A stretch of DNA of 64,000 nucleotides, taken from contig NZ_VMHN01000001.1 of NCBI RefSeq assembly GCF_008795955.1, forward strand, positions 186,001 through 250,000. The letters run 5' to 3'. Source of the DNA: Marinobacter denitrificans (GTDB lineage Bacteria > Pseudomonadota > Gammaproteobacteria > Pseudomonadales > Oleiphilaceae). Positions 35,387 to 44,583 of this stretch are shown here, piece by piece. The notes under the pieces were generated by a model that saw only the letters and a list, made by a program, of their open reading frames with translations, ran no database searches and was not told the origin of the DNA. The translations under genes were made by a program, and so were the position numbers. The stretch's first letter is position 1, and every line of letters begins with the position of its first letter.

Positions 35387-35941
35387 ATGAAAGCGTACCG
35401 TATTCCTTTTATCGTTCTGTCCCTTGCCGCAGCCCCTGTATACGCGGCTGATGCGGATCTGAGCCTGACCAACGACTCTGTAAAGGGCCAGGTGAACTTT
35501 TTCGGCCCCAATTCTGATATTCAGGTGGGTACCGGTTATACCTATCACGAAGGCAGCCGCCATATTGGCAACGTGGATTTCCACGCCCAGGGCCGCACCG
35601 CACTCGGCAATCTCCCTACTACTGCCGGCATCGGTGTTCGCGCCATCGGGTGGGATGACGATCGTCTGGACGGGGGCGCTGTTGCTCTTGGCGGGTTCGC
35701 CACGGTGAATGTTCCCGACGTCCCCGGCCTTTCCTTCACTGGCGGGCTTCACTATGCACCAAGCATTCTGTCGTTCGGTGATTCAGACGACCTCACCAGC
35801 GTTGAGTTGCGTGGCAGCTACCGGGTTATCCGTAACGCGGAACTCTTTGCCGGTTACCGCTACCTGAATACGGATTTCGAAGGCCCCGGTGACCTCAACC
35901 TTGATGAAGGTGTGATGGCTGGCATGAAGATCTTCTTCTGA
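35387..35941 (+). CDS. YfaZ-family outer-membrane beta-barrel protein
   Basis: A 184-residue exported protein. Its signal peptide (KAYRIPFIVLSLAAAPVYAAD) is cleaved near residue 20. Alternating amphipathic strands follow (SDIQVGTGYTYHEG, TTAGIGVRAIGWDDD, LSFTGGLHYAPSILSF, VELRGSYRVI, ELFAGYRYLNTDF), and the C-terminal Phe (MKIFF) is typical of BamA-inserted barrels. The pattern matches YfaZ proteins, whose role is not known. An AAGGT site precedes the ATG, and a strong hairpin terminator follows, so it is probably monocistronic. Confidence 0.82.
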   Translation: MKAYRIPFIVLSLAAAPVYAADADLSLTNDSVKGQVNFFGPNSDIQVGTGYTYHEGSRHIGNVDFHAQGRTALGNLPTTAGIGVRAIGWDDDRLDGGAVALGGFATVNVPDVPGLSFTGGLHYAPSILSFGDSDDLTSVELRGSYRVIRNAELFAGYRYLNTDFEGPGDLNLDEGVMAGMKIFF

Positions 35942-35966
35942 TCTGCCCCTGACCATCTGACACCCC

Positions 35967-35992
35967 CCCCGCCGGTTTCTCTACCGGCGGGG
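35967..35992 (+). terminator. hairpin terminator after the yfaZ-like gene
   Basis: CCCCGCCGGT and ACCGGCGGGG form a perfect 10-bp stem with a 6-nt loop 25 bp after the stop. The downstream T run is poor (TTAA), so efficiency is uncertain. Confidence 0.65.
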
Positions 35993-36083
35993 TTAACACC
36001 ATTGAATTCGTGCCCTGCCTCACTCTTTGCACTTATCCAAGTTGGTAAACTTCCCGCTCACGTTTCGGGAATGGTTTATCGGC

Positions 36084-38285
36084 ATGGACAACCTCTGTTT
36101 ACAAACCACCAGACGGGCTCTTCTGGCCCTGTCAGCAGCTTCCGTACTCTCACTCACCAGCGGTTGCGGCGGTGGTGATGATGCCATTGACGAGGCCAGA
36201 GACAGTGAAAACAGCTTCCCCCCGGCCAAGAACGCCAATGACGATTTCACCTCCGGGACCACCGGCGATTCCAGCGATTCCTCCGGTCTGGAGCGCAATG
36301 AGGTCCGGGTAACCATGGAGGTTCCGGAATCTGTGGCGCCTGAGGGCGAGGCTACCAGGCGCAACCTGAGAATTGTCGAGCCGGACACCGTCACCGTTTA
36401 CCGCACGGACCAGTCGCTCCGCAACCTTGCCTCGGTGGACACTCGCGCCCGCACCGAAGACACCGGCCGCACCGTGATCACCTTCGAAGAGGGCCTGCCC
36501 CTGGGCCCGGACGTGGTCATTGAGGCCACCTACGGCAACACTCGCCTTCGGGCCCTCGCTGCAGATGCCGACAGGGACGTAAAGGTTAACCCCTTCTCGG
36601 AATACCTGGTGGCCAATGCCGTGGGCCGTTACACCTCCGGTGAATTCAGCCGGATTATGGAGTGTGTGAACGACGCCAACAGCACCCTGTGTCTCAACAA
36701 ATATGTATGGTCCACCCTTGCCGACCAGGTTCACGATTTTGAAATTGATATTCCTGACAACCTGGGGGCTCAGGGAGCATTAACACTGCTGGAAGAACGG
36801 GGAGACTTTGCGGGGTATGTGGCCTCCATGGCGGACCTGGCACTGCTGGATGAGGCTTCCTCCGGCAAAATTGAAGCCAGCTCGGCGGATTATCACTCGG
36901 TATTCTTGGGGATAGAACTGGGCCACACCTTCCGGGAGTCGAGCCTTGCTGGCTCCGGTCAATGGGGCGTGCGCCTTGCTCGAGAGGAGACTGTCACCGA
37001 CCAGAATGGCACCGGCTATGTCTATCCCGGCCTGACGCTGACGTCCTTCGATGCCTTCAATATCAAGGTAACGTCCCTGGCCAGCGATATCCCCTATGAC
37101 CGGAAGACGCTGGTACACCGGAATGACAACGAATTTTTTGACCGAACAGACTGGCAATTGAACACCCACTCTTCTTCCCCCGGAGCCGCTACCCTGAAGG
37201 ACGATCTCCGCCTCCTGGCCGGTCGCGCCCTGTTCCAGAGCATTACCGGCCGCGGCAGCTCGGAAATCATCGGCTGGACCCGTAACCCCTATCATCTGGA
37301 CGCCTATGTGGGGGGTGGTAGCGAACAGCCCGACCGCGTACTCAGCGGCTATTTCACAGCGGGAAAAGCCATTGAATTACGGTCGGAAGGGGGCGAGCTG
37401 AAGCGGGAGCGCACTCTGGAAAACCACTATTTGTCCGTTTTCGAACTGAACCTGCTGCGTTCAGAAGGTTTCGACAGGCAGGCCTCGTTGGACGGCAAGA
37501 ATTACAACGTGGTGTACCTGGCCACCCGGATGGGCGATGAAAGCCAGCCCATGGTGGCGGAAAGTGGAATCGGTGACTGGCAGATCAGCGGCCAGGCCGT
37601 TACCCAGACCGCAACGACCGTGGCCCTTCAGCGGGACAATACCGGCGCAGTCTCCCTCGCGCCCGGAACCCGCGATGCCAGTTGGGTAATCAGCGAGCGT
37701 CCCTCCAGAGTGTGGGACCCCAATAGTGGGAACCGCATTGTCAGTAATGGGCGCCTGAACCTCGACAGAAACACCGCTTCCGGCCTTGATGAGATACCTG
37801 ACCTTGCCATTGGTGCCTCCACACCGGATGGCAGCCTGCTGGGATTCAACCTGGATACCAACGCCATCGGCGATGGCCTGTTAGTGGCTGCCGAGAAGGC
37901 CAACGTCTCGCCACCCACCAGCGGCCAATACCGACTGCAAGGTGCGAGTCTGGGCATGGCCCCCGCCAGCAACCGCCTGGCCCATCTCGACAACGCCCTG
38001 CTGGTGATTGAATCTTCAGCCAGTGCCCGCCTGAAGGCTCGACGGCTTGATGTTACCCATCAGGTGAATGCAGAAACCGTTTCCGTGCCGCAAACCATAG
38101 TACCGGCCGAGGCTTCTCTCACCTACAGTGCGAACACAGATGGGACCGCAACGTTTACCGGGGACACCCTGACGTTGAACGGTTTTTTTACGAGTGATCA
38201 GGATCAGTTTTTCCTGCAGTTGAGGGACACCGACGGCCAGGAAGAGGTTCTGGGCCTGGTCATGGCGACCCGTCTTCCAGAGTGA
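36084..38285 (+). CDS. large lipoprotein of unknown function
   Basis: About 733 residues from the ATG at 36084 (an in-frame ATG lies 19 codons upstream). A lipoprotein signal is clear: RRALLALSAASVLSLTSGC, with the lipobox Cys followed by GGGDD. That Gly/Asp-rich start favours the outer membrane or a Lol-avoidance variant. A disordered linker rich in Ser/Asp/Thr precedes a folded region with beta-strand character (VVIEATYGNTRLRALA) and two cysteines (RIMECVNDANSTLCLNKYVW). The C-terminal third includes GQYRLQGASLGMAPASNRL. I do not recognise a family. It stands alone between terminators and a Bax-like gene. Confidence 0.8.
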   Translation: MDNLCLQTTRRALLALSAASVLSLTSGCGGGDDAIDEARDSENSFPPAKNANDDFTSGTTGDSSDSSGLERNEVRVTMEVPESVAPEGEATRRNLRIVEPDTVTVYRTDQSLRNLASVDTRARTEDTGRTVITFEEGLPLGPDVVIEATYGNTRLRALAADADRDVKVNPFSEYLVANAVGRYTSGEFSRIMECVNDANSTLCLNKYVWSTLADQVHDFEIDIPDNLGAQGALTLLEERGDFAGYVASMADLALLDEASSGKIEASSADYHSVFLGIELGHTFRESSLAGSGQWGVRLAREETVTDQNGTGYVYPGLTLTSFDAFNIKVTSLASDIPYDRKTLVHRNDNEFFDRTDWQLNTHSSSPGAATLKDDLRLLAGRALFQSITGRGSSEIIGWTRNPYHLDAYVGGGSEQPDRVLSGYFTAGKAIELRSEGGELKRERTLENHYLSVFELNLLRSEGFDRQASLDGKNYNVVYLATRMGDESQPMVAESGIGDWQISGQAVTQTATTVALQRDNTGAVSLAPGTRDASWVISERPSRVWDPNSGNRIVSNGRLNLDRNTASGLDEIPDLAIGASTPDGSLLGFNLDTNAIGDGLLVAAEKANVSPPTSGQYRLQGASLGMAPASNRLAHLDNALLVIESSASARLKARRLDVTHQVNAETVSVPQTIVPAEASLTYSANTDGTATFTGDTLTLNGFFTSDQDQFFLQLRDTDGQEEVLGLVMATRLPE

Positions 38286-38363
38286 GCAGCAGCAAACCAC
38301 ACGGGCGAAGTGCTCGTATAACCTGTTATAATCACTGTCATATCGATTGTAACGAGAGGTTGT

Positions 38364-39287
38364 ATGTCTTCTGGTATCCGGGTGTTGTTGCTGGTAGTTC
38401 CGATGGTGGTTTTTGGCTTCTGGGGAGCTTTGCACACACCGGATCCCGATCTTGACCGGGACAAGGATGACGCAGCCGACGTTGCTCTGGCCAAATTGCC
38501 ACCCCTGCCCCGTTGGTCCGGGACTGATCTGCCGGACTTCTCCACGTATCGTGATACCACCGAAAAAAAGGCAGCCTTCTTTTCGTTTCTCTACCCCCGT
38601 ATCGTGCTGGCGAACTCTCGCATACTTATTGAGCGTGAATACCTGCGAAGCCTCTCTGGTAAAGAAAGTCTCACGAAATCAGAACTGACCTGGCTGAAAA
38701 ACCAGGCCGAGCGTTTGCGGGTTGATGAGGAACCCGGTAGCCCGGACATGTTCCGACGGCTTGAGTATCGCCTCGACGTAATTCCTCCCTCCCTGGTCAT
38801 GGCGCAGGCAGCTAACGAATCCGCCTGGGGAACCTCGCGCTTCGCCCGCCGGGGGAACAACCTGTTTGGCCAGTGGTGCTTCTCGAAAGGCTGTGGCCTC
38901 GTGCCTCAAAGCCGTATTGAGGGTGCCAGCCACGAAGTGGCCAGCTTCAGTTCCCCCTACGTTTCGGTGCGCTCCTACATTCAGAACCTGAATCGTCATC
39001 CCGCCTACCAGAAGCTCAGGGACATCCGCCTTGAGGCTCGCAACAACGGCGGTTATCCCAGCGGTTCAATCCTTGCTGCAGGGCTGCTTGACTATTCCGA
39101 GCGCGGTGAAGAATACGTGAAGGAAATCAGAAGCATGATCCGACATAACAACCTGACCTACTACGACGAAAAGTTTCGTAGTGTTCGCGATAGCAGCCAA
39201 CAGCAGTTGCTGAAGCTTGCCTCAGCCAGCAAGGAAGAAGCCCTGCTGCCTGGCAGCGAAAATATAGCAACCGGCAGCGAAAGCTAA
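38364..39287 (+). CDS. Bax-like glucosaminidase-domain protein
   Basis: A 307-residue protein with an N-terminal membrane anchor (IRVLLLVVPMVVFGFWGAL) and a GH73-type glucosaminidase domain. It shows PPSLVMAQAANESAWGTSRFARRGNNLFGQWCF, with the catalytic Glu in ANESAWG, then VRSYIQNLNRHPAYQKLRD and YSERGEEYVKEIRSMIRHN. It matches the Bax family and probably trims peptidoglycan in the periplasm. GAGAGG precedes the ATG. It is followed 52 bp later by the YihG-like acyltransferase. Bax and YihG have separate loci in E. coli. Confidence 0.87.
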   Translation: MSSGIRVLLLVVPMVVFGFWGALHTPDPDLDRDKDDAADVALAKLPPLPRWSGTDLPDFSTYRDTTEKKAAFFSFLYPRIVLANSRILIEREYLRSLSGKESLTKSELTWLKNQAERLRVDEEPGSPDMFRRLEYRLDVIPPSLVMAQAANESAWGTSRFARRGNNLFGQWCFSKGCGLVPQSRIEGASHEVASFSSPYVSVRSYIQNLNRHPAYQKLRDIRLEARNNGGYPSGSILAAGLLDYSERGEEYVKEIRSMIRHNNLTYYDEKFRSVRDSSQQQLLKLASASKEEALLPGSENIATGSES

Positions 39288-39339
39288 CCGCCCTGCCACC
39301 CGACAACCAACCAGACTCGTATTCCGGAGACAGCCGTCG

Positions 39340-40236
39340 ATGCTCAGTTTTTTGCCTGCACCGGTCAAAGGTGTGCTTGCAATAATTCTTGTTCTGCTCA
39401 ATACCCTGTGGCTCTTCCCGATCCTGATGGTCTTTGCCATTATCAAGCTGGTCTTTCCGGCGGCACCCATCCGCAAAGGGTGCACCATTGTTCTCAATCG
39501 CATAGCCTGGTTATGGATCGGCTTCAACAATGTGCTGGCCGATGTACTTCACAATATTGAGTGGGACGTTCGCGGGGTCGAGGACCTGAGCCGGGAACAC
39601 TGGTATTTTGTGACCTGTAATCACCAGAGCTGGGCCGACATTCCGGCTATCCAGCATGTGCTGAACAACCGCATTCCGCTGCTCAAGTTTTTCCTGAAAC
39701 AGCAACTGATCTGGGTGCCTTTTCTGGGTATCGCTTGGTGGGCGCTGGATTTTCCATTCATGCAGCGGCACACCAAGGAACAGATAGCACGACGCCCCGA
39801 ACTCAAAGGCCGGGACGTGGAAACCACTCGCGCAGCCTGTGAAAAATTCCGGTACACACCGGTAACCATCTTCAATTTCATGGAAGGCACCCGGCTGACT
39901 GCAGAGAAACACAGGAACCAGAATTCACCCTACAGGAACCTGCTCAAACCCCGTGCCGGTGGCACCGCCTTTGTACTGGAAGCCATGGGCGATTCGCTCC
40001 ACACGATGCTGGATGTGACCATCGTGTATCCCGAGGGCAAGTGCGGCGTATGGGATTACCTGTGCGGGCGAATTCAGAGAATCATTATTGATATACGAAC
40101 CAGGGAAATTCCACAGCGGTTTCTGGGCATGAACTATCAGGAGGATCGTGAAATCCGCGTGGATTTCCAGCGCTGGGTGAGTGAGCTATGGGCCGATAAA
40201 GACGCCCGCATCGAAGAGCTGAAACAGGGCGCCTGA
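39340..40236 (+). CDS. LPLAT-family acyltransferase, YihG-like
   Basis: A 298-residue membrane-bound acyltransferase of the PlsC/LPLAT superfamily. The HX4D motif occurs in CNHQSWADIPAI near residue 93, with FPFMQRHTKEQ, the glycerol-phosphate binding block FNFMEGTRLT, and YPEG further on. TM segments lie at residues 8-45. The pattern matches YihG, reported to act as a 1-acylglycerol-3-phosphate acyltransferase. The gene ends 3 bp from the convergent regulator gene. Substrate preference is inferred from the family. Confidence 0.87.
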   Translation: MLSFLPAPVKGVLAIILVLLNTLWLFPILMVFAIIKLVFPAAPIRKGCTIVLNRIAWLWIGFNNVLADVLHNIEWDVRGVEDLSREHWYFVTCNHQSWADIPAIQHVLNNRIPLLKFFLKQQLIWVPFLGIAWWALDFPFMQRHTKEQIARRPELKGRDVETTRAACEKFRYTPVTIFNFMEGTRLTAEKHRNQNSPYRNLLKPRAGGTAFVLEAMGDSLHTMLDVTIVYPEGKCGVWDYLCGRIQRIIIDIRTREIPQRFLGMNYQEDREIRVDFQRWVSELWADKDARIEELKQGA

Positions 40237-40239
40237 CCT

Positions 40240-42966
40240 CTATAACAGCCCTAGCTCCCGGGCCCGGACGATGGCCTGGGTACGGGATTTCACCTCAAGT
40301 TTGGCGTTGATGCGGCGGGCATGGGTTTTGACCGTATGCAGGGAAATATGCAGACGGTCAGCAATGTCCTGGTTCGAAAGCCCTTGGGCAATCAGTTCCA
40401 GCACGCCCTGCTCCCGGTCGCTGATGGGCTCCGCCAGGGGTGCCTGCTCCTTCATGTCCGACAACCCGTACAGTCTGCCCACAGACTCGGTAAAGGGCGT
40501 ATCTGGCAACTGTTGCCACGTTTTTTCCAACAGCTCCTGCAACTCACCTCTGAGTTCGGCAAACGGACTGATGTAGTGTTCGTCCCCCGCCAACTCAATG
40601 GCTGTGGCCAGAATCTTTTGTGCCACGGCCGGGCCTTTCTGGCGCCAACTGACAATGCTCTCAAGCAACCTTGAGTGGATATCCAGCCCGAACGGAAGTG
40701 TCTCGCCACTATTGCTGCGAATTCCTTTTACCGTTTCTGCAGCTTTTACGTCATCCCCCCGCGCCAGTTCGATCCTGGCCTGCAGGCAGTTCAGCATACC
40801 CGGCATCATCGGGAACATTTCAGGAACACAGTTCACTTCCCGCCAGGGGTCCAGGCGTTCCATTGCCTGGGCTGCGGTATCAGCCTGGCCCAGTGCTAAC
40901 CAGCCACTGATTTTCAGGGCTTCAAGAACCGGGACGTACACCGATCTGTCTACCTGCCACGATTGCATGGTGCGTTCAGCACGACCTATCCAGGCAAAAG
41001 CATCATCCATCCTGTTCTGGGTACGACAGATAAGTACCCTGAGCGCCATAGCCAGCAAAAGGCCCAGGTCACGGGTCTGTTCCGCATGGCGTATACAGGT
41101 CACTAACAGGCGATCCGCCTCGGCTTCCCTGCCCTGGTGCCACAGTACCATCACCAGGTTGAGCTGCAGTCGAGTCTCGCCCACCCGCGCGGGGCGGGAG
41201 GACTCGTTCATGGCAGTGTCCAGACCGGTTCTCAACAGTTGCTCGGCGTGTTTCAGCGAGCCTTTTCCCAGTTCAATACGGGCGTGGGCATACACCGCCA
41301 GAATTTCCGAGCCACCATCCCCGGCCTCCCTGGCCAGTCTTGCTGCAATTCGATTGGCTTCCCTGGCCTCACCGAAGTTACCCGCCGCACAAAGCGCACT
41401 GGAGCGCACCAACTGGGTCACCAGTTGCCCCTGGGTTGAGAGCTCTTCGGCCTGCAACGCACGGTCGGCGACGGCCAGGGCTTCGTCAACACTGCCTTCT
41501 CCGCGAAGGATGAAAGCTCTCAGCGCGTCAATACGGCCCACGAGCTCGGGGTGGTTTCCCTCATCCAGATCACTGATCAACAATCGCGCCTGCCCGAACT
41601 GGCCGCCAATGGCGTGAACCCAACCGTAAACAATCTTCAAGCGCGCACTCTTTTCCAGAAGCCCGGGGGGCAGGGAACGGCGAAGCCGCAGCAACGATGC
41701 GGTGTCCTGGCCAATCAGCAGCGCCTCTGAACCCTCCGAAGCTATGCGGACAGACTCATCCAGATCCCCGCTTAGCAAAGCGTAACGCAACGCCTCAGGG
41801 AACTGGTTACGCTCGCTGAACCAGCGACTGGCCTTGAGTGCCCTTTGCCGGGAGTCGTCCAGCGCCGGGGTCTGCAACCAGTCATGCAGTAACGGGTTCA
41901 GGCGGAACCATCGCCCCCGGCCCGGAAGCGGACGAAGTGGTATGCCGGTTTCCGCGGCAGCCGAGGGCCTGAAAGCGTGATCGCAGCCGGCGTCTGCCAG
42001 GGTCAGGAAGAGTTCATCCGAAACAATCTCCATTTCGGCCATGATCCGCAACGAGCGTTGCTGACCCGGCGTAAGATGAACCAGCACTGCATCCCGGAGA
42101 AATCGTTCAACACTGAAGGTTTCCTGGATCGGTAACCTGGCTTCAGAGGAGGACTCCAGCTCCCTCTGATAAAGCCCCAAGGGTGTAATCCAGCCCTCGG
42201 TGAGTGAATACAGGTGCTCCACCGCCACGGTTGTGAGCTGGTTACGGCTAACGGCGGTCTGAAAGAACTCGAAGGTTTCGGAACGGGTCAGTTCCAGAGA
42301 TTCTGTGCCGATCCGATTGAAGCGGCCTTCCAGTTCGAAGGTATGGGTTTCAAACGGCAACGGTTTTCTCGACACTAGCACCAGTGCCAGTCCAGCGGGG
42401 GTGCTGGCCGTAAGTTGCTGCAACAGTGCTATCGCGGCTGGATTGGCGACGGTTCCGATATTGTCGATCACCAGCACACTGCCCGCGGTCGAGCCGGAAT
42501 TTTCCTGTTCGTTGCTTACTCGTGTGTTCCAGTAAGGGTCCGACAACAGCATCGCCAGAGCATCGCTGTAGCTTGCAGCTTTTTGCTGGCTGGAAGACCG
42601 GGGCGTAACACGAGGGGGTGTCAATGCGATATCTAGCAGTGCCATAAGCCGGCCTGCATCGTTTTCCTGTCCCGTCAGGCCCAGCCATCTCAGGGTTTCG
42701 GGAGTACGACCGGTTTCCCGGAAGGCGGCGCTCAGCGCGTGGGATTTGCCAAAACCTGACGGTGCCTCCACAAACAGCACCTGCCCCGGCCTGATAACCG
42801 ATGCAAGCTTCTCCGTAAGTGCCGCTCTTTTCAGATAGTTGGGTACGGGCTCTGGCATTCGCACCCGCTGACGCAATAAATCCCTGATCAACTCGCCACG
42901 ATGTGCTCCGCCCAGTACCGACTGGAACTCATCATTGGCCGCACAGCCATCATCAAATGGTTTCAC
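40240..42966 (-). CDS. MalT-like LuxR-family ATP-dependent transcription regulator
   Basis: A 908-residue large LuxR (LAL/MalT-type) activator. The N-terminal NTPase has a P-loop in VEAPSGFGKSHALSAAF near residue 65 and SVLVIDNIG as Walker B. The middle is built of helical TPR-like repeats. A C-terminal LuxR HTH (ISDREQGVLELIAQGLSNQDIADRLHISLHTVKTHARRINAKL) ends the protein. Length matches MalT (901 residues). It lies downstream of DUF1302-DUF1329 on the same strand, but a terminator separates them, so it is probably independently transcribed. The inducer is unknown. Regulation of the neighbouring pair is plausible. Confidence 0.88.
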   Translation of the reverse strand: MKPFDDGCAANDEFQSVLGGAHRGELIRDLLRQRVRMPEPVPNYLKRAALTEKLASVIRPGQVLFVEAPSGFGKSHALSAAFRETGRTPETLRWLGLTGQENDAGRLMALLDIALTPPRVTPRSSSQQKAASYSDALAMLLSDPYWNTRVSNEQENSGSTAGSVLVIDNIGTVANPAAIALLQQLTASTPAGLALVLVSRKPLPFETHTFELEGRFNRIGTESLELTRSETFEFFQTAVSRNQLTTVAVEHLYSLTEGWITPLGLYQRELESSSEARLPIQETFSVERFLRDAVLVHLTPGQQRSLRIMAEMEIVSDELFLTLADAGCDHAFRPSAAAETGIPLRPLPGRGRWFRLNPLLHDWLQTPALDDSRQRALKASRWFSERNQFPEALRYALLSGDLDESVRIASEGSEALLIGQDTASLLRLRRSLPPGLLEKSARLKIVYGWVHAIGGQFGQARLLISDLDEGNHPELVGRIDALRAFILRGEGSVDEALAVADRALQAEELSTQGQLVTQLVRSSALCAAGNFGEAREANRIAARLAREAGDGGSEILAVYAHARIELGKGSLKHAEQLLRTGLDTAMNESSRPARVGETRLQLNLVMVLWHQGREAEADRLLVTCIRHAEQTRDLGLLLAMALRVLICRTQNRMDDAFAWIGRAERTMQSWQVDRSVYVPVLEALKISGWLALGQADTAAQAMERLDPWREVNCVPEMFPMMPGMLNCLQARIELARGDDVKAAETVKGIRSNSGETLPFGLDIHSRLLESIVSWRQKGPAVAQKILATAIELAGDEHYISPFAELRGELQELLEKTWQQLPDTPFTESVGRLYGLSDMKEQAPLAEPISDREQGVLELIAQGLSNQDIADRLHISLHTVKTHARRINAKLEVKSRTQAIVRARELGLL

Positions 42967-43123
42967 TCTCTGCCCCGTTGAAAACCCGGAATCTGCAGGC
43001 CCGGCGGCCTATTGTCCGGCAAAAGTGATCTCTGCCTTGTCGTTATCCTGGCGACCTGCATCGGGTACGCCTTTAGTATTAGTAGAGAGAGGTTAAACCA
43101 AATCAGGGGTGGGCTGCAAAAAC

Positions 43124-43159
43124 AAAAAAAACGGCGAGCCATGGGCCCGCCGTTTTTTT
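43124..43159 (-). terminator. rho-independent terminator after the DUF1329 gene
   Basis: A ACGGCG...CGCCGT stem with an extra GCC-ATG-GGC tip is bounded by an A run on one side and a T run on the other. It can terminate in both directions. It lies 30 bp after the DUF1329 stop and upstream of the regulator gene. Confidence 0.88.
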
Positions 43160-43188
43160 ACCCGAATTGGGTTCCGGAAATCCGGAGT

Positions 43189-44550
43189 TTACCGCGTACC
43201 AGCTCTGCGCAGAGCAGCTGGAGTGTATTCGCGGGAAGAACGCTCAACACCGAAGGTATAGGGGTTGGATTCTTCGTTGGTCAGACCCAGCACCAGATAA
43301 CGACCCGACAGCAGATCATACAGCGTCTCAATCGCGTACCAGGGCACATTCTGATCGTAGAACTGCATGCTGTGAGCTTCCGCTACACGCCATAGCTCAC
43401 CACGGCCGTCATAATGGTCAATGACCGTTGCCTGCCAGGAATCCTCATCGATATAGAAGTCACGTTGTCCGTAGATGTGGCGCTCGCCGTCCTTCAGGGT
43501 AGCGCGTACATGCCATACACGGTGCAACTCGTAACGGGTCAGGTCTTGATTGATGTGGCCAGCCTTGATGATCTCATCATAGCTCAGATCACGATCCACC
43601 AGCTTGTAGGAGTTGTACGGAATGTACATTTCCTTTTTACCGACCAACTCCCAGTTGTAACGGTCAGGTGCGCCGTTGAACATGTCGAAGTTGTCGGAGG
43701 TACGCATACCATCAGCAGCAGTACCCGGGCCATCATAGGCTACCTGCGGGGCACGGCGGACACGGCGCTGACCGGCGTTGTATACCCAGGCGCGGCGGGG
43801 CTCGGCAACCTGGTCGATAGTCTCGTGAACCAGCAGCACGTTACCTGCCAGACGGGCCGGAGCGGTGATAGCCTGCTTGAAGTAGAACAGCACGTTGGCG
43901 TCTTCGCCTGGCTCGTAATCTCTCAGGTAGGTACGCCAGGTCAGCTCGTCCTGAAATTTGACAACACTGTAAGCGCCGCTTTCTGTCGGAGTAACCTGGC
44001 CAACGTTACGCTGAACAGACCCACCGCGGTACCGGGTGATGTGGTTCCAGATGGCTTCCAGGCCATTCTGGGGAATCGGGAACGGCGTTGCATTCTGGTA
44101 GTTACCCAGGCCGTTACCGTCTTTGATCAGTTCAACCGTGGAGGCATTCTCAACGGTCTCTTCCATCACTTCGTCCGGATAGGCGGCCGTTCGATGCGTC
44201 GGATATACCGGCAGCTTGTAGTCATCGTAACGCTCAATCATGGCAACCTGGCCCGGGGACAGGTTGTCTGAGTACTGATCCACGTTGCTCTGATCAATGG
44301 TGAACAGTGGCTGCTCATCCGGGAACGGATTTACGTAGATTCCATCACCTTTGTAACCGGCAGGTGGCGTTGTCAGACCGCCGTCCCACGCCGGGATTTC
44401 ATCGCCGTTGCCGGCCTTCTCTGCGCCCATCGGCGTGAGAGAATCGCCCAGCTTGGCCGCTTCCTCTGCGGAAACCGCGCCAAAGGCATTGCCCGCAAAC
44501 AGGGAGGCGGACAGGATGCCAGTGGCCAGTAGCTTCTTGTTCAGTTTCAT
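43189..44550 (-). CDS. DUF1329 exported protein
   Basis: A 453-residue periplasmic or outer-membrane-associated protein. It has a cleavable signal (KLLATGILSASLFAGNAFGA) followed by the DUF1329 start VSAEEAAKLGDSLTPMGAEKAGN. Other family blocks are PIPQNGLEAIWNHITRYRG, WVYNAGQRRVRRAPQVAYD, FDMFNGAPDRYNWELVGKKEMYIPYNSYK and HRVWHVRATLKDGERHIYGQRDFYIDED. DUF1329 proteins have a LolB-like fold and accompany DUF1302 proteins and RND transporters. A role in handling a hydrophobic or lipid-like substrate is suggested by the family. It is 33 bp downstream of the DUF1302 gene. Confidence 0.92.
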   Translation of the reverse strand: MKLNKKLLATGILSASLFAGNAFGAVSAEEAAKLGDSLTPMGAEKAGNGDEIPAWDGGLTTPPAGYKGDGIYVNPFPDEQPLFTIDQSNVDQYSDNLSPGQVAMIERYDDYKLPVYPTHRTAAYPDEVMEETVENASTVELIKDGNGLGNYQNATPFPIPQNGLEAIWNHITRYRGGSVQRNVGQVTPTESGAYSVVKFQDELTWRTYLRDYEPGEDANVLFYFKQAITAPARLAGNVLLVHETIDQVAEPRRAWVYNAGQRRVRRAPQVAYDGPGTAADGMRTSDNFDMFNGAPDRYNWELVGKKEMYIPYNSYKLVDRDLSYDEIIKAGHINQDLTRYELHRVWHVRATLKDGERHIYGQRDFYIDEDSWQATVIDHYDGRGELWRVAEAHSMQFYDQNVPWYAIETLYDLLSGRYLVLGLTNEESNPYTFGVERSSREYTPAALRRAGTR

Positions 44551-44583
44551 TTAAATTACCTCGTTAAACGAATTCGGGCCGAA

